A stretch of 64,000 bases of DNA from Tubulanus polymorphus (lineage: Eukaryota > Nemertea > Palaeonemertea > Tubulaniformes > Tubulanidae): contig NC_134033.1 of NCBI RefSeq assembly GCF_964204645.1, positions 1,380,131 to 1,444,130 on the forward strand, in the 5' to 3' direction. Position 1 is the first letter of the stretch, and every line of letters starts with the position of its first letter. The position numbers and the translations under genes are program-made. A model generated the notes under the pieces. It ran no database searches. It saw nothing but the letters and a program-made list of their open reading frames with translations, and was not told where the DNA came from. Below are positions 33,649-45,600 of this stretch, piece by piece.

Positions 33649-36600
33649 TGGAATTTGACGTTGTCGAAGAAGCAGGAGCCGGAAGAGGCGGCGATCACCA
33701 ACCCGAATCTCTAATGACACCCGGCGGCAGTGCTGATGACATAATGGATTTAAATTTCACCCCGTTCGATTTGGACGCCGAGTTTGATGTTATGAATTCC
33801 GTTGACGCGCCACAGCCGCCGCCGCCAGTAGCGAACTGTCAGTCTTGCATCCAGTTAAGAAATGTGAGTCAAATAGTATCCAAGTGTAGAATTTTTCAGT
33901 CCTCCTGTCGAATGCAACTTACGACCTTTCACAGGAAATAGGCCTAGGAAACTAAGCCTATCATTGTCTAAATTGCATTGACTGAATATTCAATCAGCTT
34001 GGATAAAACAGCGCCTTCAGTTAACAAATTCACTGAATTCATCCGTTTCAGGAAATGAGTAAAATGCTTCAAGATCATGAACTGAACTTCAAAACTTTAA
34101 AACAGAAAATCATCTCCACTGAGTGAGTATTTCATCCGTACTGTGACCTTCAAAAATCCCTAATTTTGCTTAAAATTCGTAAATTTTTTACACTATTTCA
34201 GTTTGTTGATAAAAAAGTATAACACAAAATCACAAGATATCCTTTTACATTAGAAATAGAATGAATGTGAGGATCCAGTTCCACAGTTCAGTGGAACTGA
34301 GTTGTGAACGGGTTCCACAGTTGTGTGAGTCAGAGTTAACTGTGAACTCAGGATCCAGTTCCACATTTCTCTCTTAAGATCCAGGTTCACAGTTGTGTGA
34401 GTCAGAGTTAACTGTGAACTCAGGATCCAGTTCCACAGTTGTGAGAATGAGTTAACTGTGAACTCAGGATCCAGTTCCCCAGTTGTGAGAATGAGTTAAC
34501 TGTGAACTCAGGATCCAGCAGTTCCACAGTTGTGACCTAGAGTTAACTGTGAACTCAGGATCCAGCAGTTCCACAGTTGCGAGTCAAATCTTAACTCGCA
34601 GTGGACGGAACTGGGTCCTTTAGTTTGATCACTGATCCTAAGTTATTCAAAATTTGTGCATTCTTCGGAAGAATCTCAGCTTTTCACCTTGACTTTGGCC
34701 ACATTATAACAACCAGACCAAACAACTGGAAGAAGTTACGAAAAAACTGGACAAAGTTAATTAGTAAGTTTTGTTGAGGAGTTAATGATGAAAATTTAAG
34801 ATAAAATGCGGAAAATAATTGAAGTTAAGAAATTTGATTTTGTTCGTTCGTTATTGTAGCGATAGTAGTATTTTGGAACGGCAGTTGAAGTCGACTCTGT
34901 CGGAAGTCGAACCGCTTCGTCAGAAACTGAAAGAATGGGATCTCGACCGCGAGAAATATTTCATCTCCGTTCAACAGTTGGAAGATAAAGTCAGCGCGGC
35001 TGAAGTGAGTTCGAAAAAAAACCTATTTTATCCATCATTGCCATTAGCAATCTGCTGCCTGGACCCAGCACACCCTTCGGGCTGGACCCTGTCATTCTGA
35101 CCCTGCACTTACCCAGCCTGGACCCTGCAACCCGATAGCCTAGACCCTGCACCCTCGTCAGCCTGGACCCTGCACCCTCATCAGCCTGGACCCTGCACCC
35201 TCGTCAGCCTGGACCCTGCACCCTCGTCAGCCTGGACCCTGTCATTCTGACCCTGCAACCCAATAGCCTAGACCCTGCAACCCGTCAGCCTGGACCCTGT
35301 AACCCGATAGCCTAGATCCTGCAACCTGTCAGCTTGGACCCTGTAACCCGATAGCCTAGATCCTGCAACCTGTCAGCCTGGACCCTGCAATCCGTCAGCC
35401 TGGACTCAGTTAATTTTCAAAAGCTAATCGTCCACACTTCACATGTGTTCAGATCTTCACTTTTTTAATTGAAAATGAACTACCAACATTAGACACTTAA
35501 TCATGCTCGCCTCCCACTTAATGGGACAGTTCCAGGCGACGTATTGCATCAGATTCGGTTAAATTCTCTGGTTTTGTTTTGTTGTTAGTTGTTTAATTTC
35601 GATGAATGTTTTCAGAGCGTTTCTCGTCAATACGAAACGGTCGGTTTAGAAGCGGAGGCCGTGCGCGAGAAAAACGAACGAAAAATCCGCGACCTCAGTC
35701 GCGACGCGAAGAGTCTCGAGGAGAAGTAAGTTTCATCGGGATAATCAACTGTCAAACTCGTCGTAGCTGTGACCATCATTGTCTCAAAGACTTATCCAAA
35801 TAACGACTTACACTTAGTAAATTGAATTAGAAATACTGAGACTCAAAAATAGAGAGGACTTCAGTAATGTGACGAGGACTTATTCAAATGATGACTTACA
35901 CTTAGTAAATTGAATCAGAATTAAAAATTGAGACTAAAAAATGGAGATGACTTCAGTAATGTGACGACTTATTCAAATCATGACTTACACTAAGTAAATT
36001 GAATTAGAATTAAAAATTGAGACTCAAAAATAGAGATGATTTCAGTGGTGCACAATGACTTATCTGATGCCAAAATTAAGCGAGTTTAATTGTTTTTTGC
36101 TGCTGATATTATAATTTTTGTCCGGTTAAACTCTTTTTTCATTGAATTTCGATTCCTTCCAGATGCAAACGGTTGGAAACCGCCGAAAAGAAATTGAAAG
36201 GTAAGAAGACACTTTTTAAGCGAAAATACGATACTTTTTTTTTATTTCGAATTATTCGTACAAATTTCATCGGTTTTCGAAAAATTACCACAAAATCTTA
36301 TTAACATCGTTTAGAACATTACACACCGAATCTGACAAAAAAAGTTTCCCCCAATGATGTCATAGGTGGAAATTTGATTACGAAAAAACGTTTGAACGGA
36401 CATTTGATTTTAACATCGTAAACATGGAACTAGATCATTGAAAATCGGACCAAATATTGGTCATTTTATTCAGCAAAAAAATTATGCGGAAGCAAAATAT
36501 TAGTTACAACAAATAAATCCCAGCGATCTACAGTAGACTCCACGCTTGTGGGACCCGATAGATACCGATCTACAGTAGACTCCACGCTTGTGGGACCCGA

Positions 36601-39600
36601 TAGATACCGATCTACAGTAGACTCCACGCTTGTGGGACCCGATAGATACCGATCTACAGTAGACTCCACGCTTGTGGGACCCGATAGATACCGATCTACA
36701 GTAGACTCCACGCTTGTGGGACCCGATAGATACCGATCTACAGTAGACTCCACGCTTGTGGGACCCGATAGATACCGATCTACAGTAGACTCCACGCTTG
36801 TGGGACCCGATAGATACCGATCTACAGTAGACTCCACGCTTGTGGGACCCGATAGATACCGATCTACAGTAGACTCCACACTTGTGGGACCCGATAGATA
36901 CTGATATTCTTCGCGAGCATGTGAAAATTGTTCAAGACGTTTTTGTCACAAGCCACTATTGTTGAAAAGGTAACTCTCAAAGCCTAAATAGAGTTTTGCT
37001 ATTTAATTTCTTTCGAGAATCTCAGAGACCTCAGTGGTCTCAAAACAAGCGAGGCTCCGATCGAGCATGAACTCATCTTAACTTGTAGCTGCAGTTGCTG
37101 AAAAGTAGGTTAAAGATAACCGACAGATAGAAACCTAAGTAACAATGAACTGTTACTTGTCACTATGTCAACTATCCACTGATTAACTGTAATCAACTTT
37201 TCAGCAGCTGCAGCCCGTGGCCTAACCGATAACTGTGTAATTAGGTCCTGGCTAAAAACCCTGAAACTCTGCGCGTAACGTTTGATGTTTTTATGCTATT
37301 GTTGCGTGACGACGATGTCGACGGCCGGAGTTTTCTCGTATTGTTGGTTTTTGCGTCGTTGACGACGGTCGTCGAGGCGACGCCGGCAGACGGATTGAAT
37401 CGAACACGCGATGAAAACGACGAGTAAAACTCCGTTGACACCGACGATGATGAGTCCTTCTCGTCGGTAATCGGGCATCGCGAACACCCGCAGGTACGAC
37501 GTCGAGTTGCCGACGGATACCGCTGTCGTCGCGACTACGCTGCACGTGTACGCTGCGGTATCCGATAACGACGCGTTAACGATTCGCAGCGTTCCGTTGG
37601 AATCGTCGACGAATCGCGCCGATTCGTTCGCGTCGGAAATTCGGGTTCCGTTTTCGAAGTACCAAGCGAGCGTCGTCGAGTTCGTCGTAGGTGGCGCTGC
37701 GCATTTGAATTCGGCGGTTTCGCCGATCTCGGTTGCGAGGTTTTTCGGCGCGATCGATGTGCACAGTTTTTCGCCGTGTTGACAAACGGACGACGGTTCG
37801 CCGCTTGACCGAGCGCCGGCGAATAACGCAACTATGATCACAGCTACCACGGTGACCATTCGTTTTATTCCTTCTCCTGTCATCAGACGTGACTCCATCG
37901 TTTTATCAATTTCAACGACGAATTTAAAATCTTCGAAACAGCAGCCTATAGTCTCAGCTCACATTCTCTGAAAAATCGGAAAAAATTAAGTGAAAAAGAA
38001 AACGGGATTCGAACCTACCTACGACACGTCAGACAGATTTGACAGAAATTGTCCCAGAATCTAAATCTCTTAATTCTGCAGACGCGATTTTTTAGTCAAA
38101 TTGTTCAATTTTCGATTTAAGAGTGAAATCAAACCGACTGCTAGTGAAACCGAGCGCCAGATTTCAAGTATTTCTTACCTTTATTTCGCTGTCAGCTGTT
38201 TCTTATCATCACGGCGGCCATTTTGATCGTGTCATATGACTTTTGTTGTGAGTTTTGCACACTAGGTGGAAGCACCTCCTGGTCTGGTAGTAATGTCGGC
38301 TAATTATCCCTTTAATTGTATAATTAGCACTTCTTGAGTGTCCAATTCCCAAATAAGATTTCAGACATAAAACGTATTTTTGCCAAGATATCCAAACTGA
38401 TAGAACGATGACCACACTCAAACGTGGTGAACGGATAATAAGATAAAATCCCACTATTTACAGATTAAAAGAATTTAAAAACCAGAATTTATTTATTAAA
38501 TCTAAAATATTTAAAAGACACGACTCACCTGACGATGATCTCTAGGGTGAGATCGATACGTCGTGTCTTTTAAATATTTTAGATTTAATAAATAAATTCT
38601 GGTTTTTAAATTCTTTTAATCTGTAAATAGTGGGATTTTATCTTAAAATCCCAACTGAATTTTAGCCATCTCGAAATCCCTGATGACAATTCCTGACTTA
38701 ATTTCGGAATTTAAAATAAATCTTCAAAATCTCATCATTATTGAAAACGGGAATTCATGGAATTCATACGTTGAACAAATTTGATAAGATTTTTTTAGTA
38801 ATTTATTCGACCCAAGATAACTGAAATCTGAATCTGAAAATTTGATATTAAATCCCCAACACTCAAAATGATATTGAGTTCGGCTAAAATGTTTCATGAA
38901 CTAGAACTTTATTAGTAGTTAATTCAACGTTTTGACTACACATCCTAAAAGTCATCTTCAGGAAAACCGCAACAGCAAAACAGAAATAGACAAATTAGTT
39001 GTTAATAAGATGTGATATAAACTTAAGAGATGACGAACAACATAAATAAAGAAAACAGTTAAAGAGCTAAAATACTTAGAATTTTTTTTTCTTAATTTTA
39101 TTTTTTCTCAACAAATGTTTCATTTTGTTTCTCAATGGTTTCACAATAATTTCCATCTTAAATTAGAAAAACATTTTTTTTTCAACTCAATTGTTTCATT
39201 TGGTGATTGCTTCAGTGATTCTGATTCCTTCAGTGATTCTGATTCCTTCAGTGATTCTGATTCCTTCAGTGATTCTGATTTCACAGGAAATGAGAATAGA
39301 ACTCAATGAAAATTTTGAAAAAAAATAATGCGGTATTTTGATATAATTGTTGCAGCGCTTTACGAAGAATCAAAGTCGAACGCGTCGAGCGAGAAGAAAA
39401 AATCGAAACAACTCGGAAAACTACTGGAAAAAGCAAACGTAAATATCAGATTTCAAATTAGTCAAATGTATTCAGGACCCAGTTCCACAGTTGTGAGTTA
39501 GAGTTAACTCTGAGTTTAAGTTAGTTCATTTTCAATTAGTTAACTCAGGGTCAAATTTTAACTCAGAACTGTGGAACTGGACCCAGAATAATAGAAAAAA

Positions 39601-42600
39601 TGTTAAAATCTTGAGAAAAAAATTCTAGGAAAAATCGATGTTTGACCGAAGAATTTTGTTTTTATCTACCAAAATTGTGATTAGCAATGGCTTATTTGTT
39701 TTTGTACCTTTTGATGAGAACATGATTTTGATTATTTTTTTTCCAGGAACGCATCCGGCAATATGAAGAAACAATGCACCAAAACGGTAAGAAAAACTCT
39801 TACATCTAAAACAAGTTTTTCTTTGTTTTAGAGCCCATAATATGTTTAATTAAATTCAAACTTCCAACAGGCAAATCAGGGTCCGGTTTCATCGGAAAGT
39901 CATAAGTTAAAAACGCTTTGAAATGTTGAATGAATGAATAAATGTCAAAATTCATATAGCGCCAATTTCATGCAATAGATGTTCAAAGACGGTCCCTAGA
40001 AATGATTATTTCAGCTGAAAATGAGTTTGGCTTCATTCAAAACATGAAGTAACTAAAAATACTTCATATTATATAAAAAATTTGAGTTTAGATTTTTTTT
40101 AGACTGGACCCCCAAATATTGAGCAATTTCAATTCTAAATTAGAAAATTTTTCTGCATGCAAATTTTGGATAGAAAATGGAATCAAATTTTGCGTCAAAA
40201 GATGATTTTTTGTTTTCAATGACAATTTAAGGAATTACAGTCCGTAAGAGAAGGCAAAGGAGGTCACTGCAAAAGGGCAATATCGATAGTGCAGGGAAGG
40301 AGATCGATGGCGATGAGAATGAAAGCGATGATAACGAGGATGAAATCGTCGCAAAGAATGATGAAAGTTTGATGACGGTCAAACAAAAAATCACCAATTC
40401 CGTAAGTCGACGTTAATGATAGTTTCTCAACCCCTTTAAATCCGTTTTAATGAATCTCACTAAAAAAATTGAATATTTAATTTTTTCTTTTTTTTCGGAA
40501 TTTCTCAGATGATGGGCGTGTCGTCCCCGGGGCGTAGAAACACGGGCCGATTCCGTCAGACGTCGCCCGTGAAACAGCCCTCGCCGAGACCGGCGCGTCG
40601 GGTTCCTCGGCAATCCTCACCGCGTGCTGCGCGTAGGGCACCACCGACTCAGGAGCCCTCGGTTCCGTCAAATCATCCGCGACAATCGATATCGAATTCT
40701 CCTAAAACCGTTCCGTCTGCTCGTCGCGATAATCAAAAATCCTCGAAAATTGCCCGAAATCAGAAACGATCAGTCGCGACCTCAGCGGAACGAGAATCGG
40801 GAATTTCAATCGGCGAAAATAATCCTCACGAGGATGAAACACTTTTATTCGACGAGGAGCAGCTCGAAGGTAAAATCATTTCAGATTCCGTAACTCATCA
40901 AAATTCAAGATTTAAAAACGGTTGAAAATTCATTTAAAGTTCGAATTATTTACATAGTTATTCAATGCATCGCTAATAGACTTTTTCTAATTTTGAAATA
41001 ACTGATTTCTCAGAAAATGATGCTCTTCTCAATCAACTACTCGGTAATGACCATGACGACGTCACCAATGACATTGCGCCACCTAGTACGCAAGCCAGTA
41101 CTAACGATACGTCCGCTCTCACCGATGATGTAGCGCCATTAAGTCCTCGAGTCGGAACTTACGATGCGTCTGCTCTCACCGACACCGAATCAGAATTTGA
41201 TCCGACCGATGTATTCTCGTGTCGATGGTTCAAAGGTTTACAAGATTTAACGGACGTTCTGTCACCGTTGCCGCCCTCACCTGCCATGGTAGGTTTCATC
41301 CGGGTGTGTTGAGGGTCAGGGTTTAAGGGTCAGGATCTAAGGGTCTAGCCAAATATTTAGGATGAATTAATCATAAATTGGCATTCAGGCAGTAGTGCCC
41401 CCCTTTTAACAGGAAAATTCCTTTCCCATGGTTTGGGTTCCTACTGCAGTCACAGAAACATTTCCGATCTCCGGATTAAAGAACAATGATTGAAGATTAA
41501 ATGATTAAGGGAATTACTACCGTAATTCTCTAATCCTAATCGTAAATCTTTTTTATGTTTCAGGAATTAGAAGAATTCGATTCTTCTCATCAGGAATCGG
41601 CGGAAACTACCGATTCAACGACGTACACTCTACCGAAAAGAATCGACTCGCTCGGATTCCTGCCGATTTGCGAAAATTCTCGCGACAATCACGTAACCAT
41701 TGGCGATGACAACGATTGTTACGATAAACGCGAAAGGACTGTCGTAACTAAGCAATCAGATGACGTATGCCGAGGGTCGGCGTTCACTTTATATCATCGG
41801 CAGTCGACGTTAGGTTTCGACGTTGAAGCGGTTAAACGGGACGTCGCCGCCGGCATCGACCAATCAGATCTCCGCGAAGAGGATGAAAATTCGAATTTCA
41901 GCCGGGAAGAATGTCGCAATACTAATAACAATAAAAACACGGACGCGAAGTCCGCGTTTAAGAAGTCGTTCGGGTTTGATTTCGCGGGCGATAAAGCTCC
42001 GTCTGGTGGTGATCGCGAGAATCGACCGAGTAAGTTCGGTCGTAACGAGGGGTTCGAGGATTTCGCGAGCGATAACGCGCTGCCTTTTTCATCGGCGGCG
42101 CCATCCGGTGGTGATCGCACGAGTCAATCGACTAGTCCGTCTGCTGGTAATGACGAACACGCCGGTGCTGCCACCTCGCGGCGATCGGCCGAAGTAACGA
42201 TGTCCGGAAACAGCGCCGAGAACTCATGGAATTCCGAGGTGGAAAAATCGAACATCGCGAAATTGGACACCGATGGAAACAACGAAACCGTTAAAACTTT
42301 AGCGGAATCGATAAATTTCGCCATAAATTCAAATGTTTTCAAGACTAGTTCTGATAAGACTTCTACTTCATCTGATAAGTTTTGTAACAATGACAATAAC
42401 GTGATAAGCTCTCATGGAAATAATCACGAAAATAGTTTTGTGAATTTTTGCGATGAAATTAAGAGTGCAAACAATGAAAATGATGATGATATCAACCGTG
42501 AAAAGGAGGAAATGGGTGGCCGGTTGAATGAGGATGAGTGTAACAGTGTTTTAGAGGATGTAAAGGATGATGAAATTGTTGAAAAGGAGAAACTTGATTG

Positions 42601-45600
42601 CGATAACGAATTAATCGACGATAATGAAAATGATGAAGATGAAAAGAATGATCTCGTCAGTGATGATTCGATTGTAAATGATGACGATGAAAAGGATGAT
42701 CGTATGGGCGATGAAGAGGAAGGAGAACAGTCCGTTTGTGATAAAACTATAACGAATGAAGATTGCGATGTTGACAATTTAGGAACTGTTCAGCGTTCAA
42801 CTCCAGGTGGACGTTCAACTCCAAGGGGACGTTCAATTCCGGATGAACTCTCAACTCCAGGTGAACGTTTCACTAGTGAACTTTCAACTTCCAGTGAATG
42901 TTTCATTCCGCGCGAATATTCGGTTTCTGGTGAACGCTTTATGTCTGGTGAGCGCTCGGCTTCTGTTGAACGTTCAAATCCGGTAAGCGAATGCCTATCT
43001 TCTCGTGAACGCTCAGCTTCCGTAGAGCGCTCGACGAACGACCAACCTTCAAACCCAATCGTATCTCGTCGAAATTCAATTCCGAATCGCACAGCGGGAA
43101 TTCTGACGTTTCGTAGCAGTCCGGTTTACGTGCCGTCGACAGTTTCTACCGTGCTGCCACCTATCATCCGCGCGAGTCAAAGCGCGATAACGATCGTATC
43201 GCCCGAAACGAGCGGTCTACCGGCGGCGATTGTTACGAGCGACGAGTCGAATTCGAGTATTCCGTCGGGTATATTCCCGTCGTCGTCGTCGAACCGGTCT
43301 CCGCCGTTGTCCCCGACGACGAGAATGACGCCGTTGTCGCCGTTGCCAATATCACCGTTTCTGATAAGCGGTCGAATAACTCCGATCTCTCCACTACCTC
43401 CATCTCCGCAGACGATCCGAGAGGAATTGTTGTCACCGTTACCCGGGTCACCGCCGTTAGATAATTCCGATTCTACTCTCACCAGCGGTTCCTCTTCCTC
43501 GTCGTCGTGCTACAGTCCAAATTCTTCCATGACTCGATTCTCTGCGACGTCGTCCATTTTCATTTCACCTTTGAGCGGCGGCAACAATGCGTCGGGTTCC
43601 GTGGTGACGCCGGCGCCTTCGATCATATCTCCGCTACCGATTACGCCGTCTGCGGCGGTAGGTGGCAGCACCGGTTCGTCCTCGTCGCTGCGCCGGCAGA
43701 CGGATGATAGCGAAAACAACGTCGTGAGCAGACGGAATTTGGAGGTGAAATTTGTAGAAGAGAAAAGGGAATCAGAGACGGAATCATCGAGGGATTCATC
43801 AGATCGGATTCTTGTAAATAATCGAGTAATCAAGGAAAGAAGTGAAGACGAGAATTATCGAGAAAATATAGAAAACTTGAGACAGGAAGAACCACAGTTT
43901 GACTCCCAGCCTAAAGAACCACAGTTTGACTCCCAGCTTGAAGAACCACAGTTTGACTCCCAGCTTGAAGAACCACAGTTTGACTCCCAGCTTGAAGAAC
44001 CACAGTTTGACTCCCAGCTTGAAGAACCACAGTTTGACTCCCAGCTTGAAGAACCACAGTTTGACTCCCAGCTTGAAGAACCACAGTTTGAGCAAACCGA
44101 TATCCATAACAGGAATTTAAATTCTGCGCCTCCTGAAGATGAAATAGAATTGGTTGAATGTCCTGCAGGTGATGAGGGTCAGACAACCTCCTGCTCGACG
44201 AAGTCATTGTTAGCAGACGGATCGAAGGTTGATGATTTAGAGACCAAACCTGCACCGACTCCGCAAATAGAAGCACAAAATTCCAAAGCTCGAAGAGTTA
44301 AAAAGCCAAACTCTGAAACTGTGGAAGTCTTGGCGCAAAACTCTCGAACTGATGAGGTACAAAAGCCACAAACTCCACAGGCCACAGGGCATAACTCACA
44401 AACTCCACTGGCTCAAAACTCTGAAACTCTGGAAGTCTTGGTGCAAAACTCCAGAAATGAGGCCACACGAGGCTCACAAACTCCACCGGTCAAGGCACAA
44501 AACTCGCAAAAGTCTTCACAGGTCCAAAACTCTGAAACACTGAAAGGGCCAAACTTGAACCGATCGAAAAAACCATCCGACGAAAAATCGGCAGTGAACG
44601 TGAGCGACGTCGGGCTGAAGAGAAACTTATCGAAACAAAAAGTCGTCGCTCCGAAAATTAGGCGAAAATCTAGCGAAAATTCGGCGGTAAAAACGAATCC
44701 CAAAACGACCGCTGAAACGGCGGAGAAAATCAATTCAGAAACCGCAATGATTTCGGATGAATCGAATCACGGCGATTCCATCCAACAATCAAAACCGTTA
44801 GAGTCATCGAGGGACGTCGGCGGTATGGGCAGACGTAAACGAATCGCTCGTCATCCACCGCCGAATATACCTCTGTTTCAACTCGGAGCCGCGTCGTCGA
44901 GAATAACCCGGCAGCAGATGCCGCAGCAGACGTCGAGAATCAATCGCTCCGAATCACCGGTCACCGCGAAAACCGTTCCTCCGCATCAACAATGCGTAGT
45001 TCCTACGAAAGTCAATCAGTCGGAGTCACCGGTTGTCGCGGAAACTATCGAGACAAAAGAGGCTGTTACCGTACAACGTTTCGATTCGGCGAAAGCGGCT
45101 GAGGACGACCATGTCAAGGTCGTCGATTGTTGCCCGTCTGGCGGCGTCAACAACAATGCGACTAAACGTAAAAAGAAAAAACAGAAGAAAAGACGCCAAA
45201 AAGAAGAAATGACGCCACATGAAAATCAAGGTATGAATTGAAATAGATCTTAAAACTGGTCTCAAGTTGTTAGATTGGTTATAGAACCAAAATGAGCTTA
45301 GACTGATCTCAAGTTGTTAGATTGGTTATAGAACCAAAATGAGCTTAGACTGGTCTTAAGTTGTTAGATTGGTTATAGAACCAAAATGAGCTTAGACTGG
45401 TCTCAAGTTGTTAGATTGGTTATAGAACCAAAATGAGCTTAGACTGGTCTCAAGTTGTTAGATTGGTTATAGAACCAAAATGAGCTTAGACTGGTCTTAA
45501 GTTGTTAGATTGGTTATAGAACCAAAATGAGCTTAGACTGGTCTCAAGTTGTTAGATTGGTTATAGAACCAAAATGAGCTTAGACTGATCTCAAGTTGTT

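Noticed and set aside
34202-34717. GT-AG splicing for ICE1 exons 3-4
   Set aside because: Every GT-AG combination tried shifts the coiled-coil frame; only the AT-AC junction keeps it.
38000-38080. Possible tRNA on the minus strand (B-box GGTTCGAATCCCG)
   Set aside because: No matching A-box, acceptor or anticodon stem could be drawn; a single B-box word is not enough.
42424-43830. Long Ser-rich minus-strand frames opposite the ICE1 exon 13 region
   Set aside because: Mirror frames of the acidic and Ser-rich ICE1 coding sequence; exon phases support only the plus strand.
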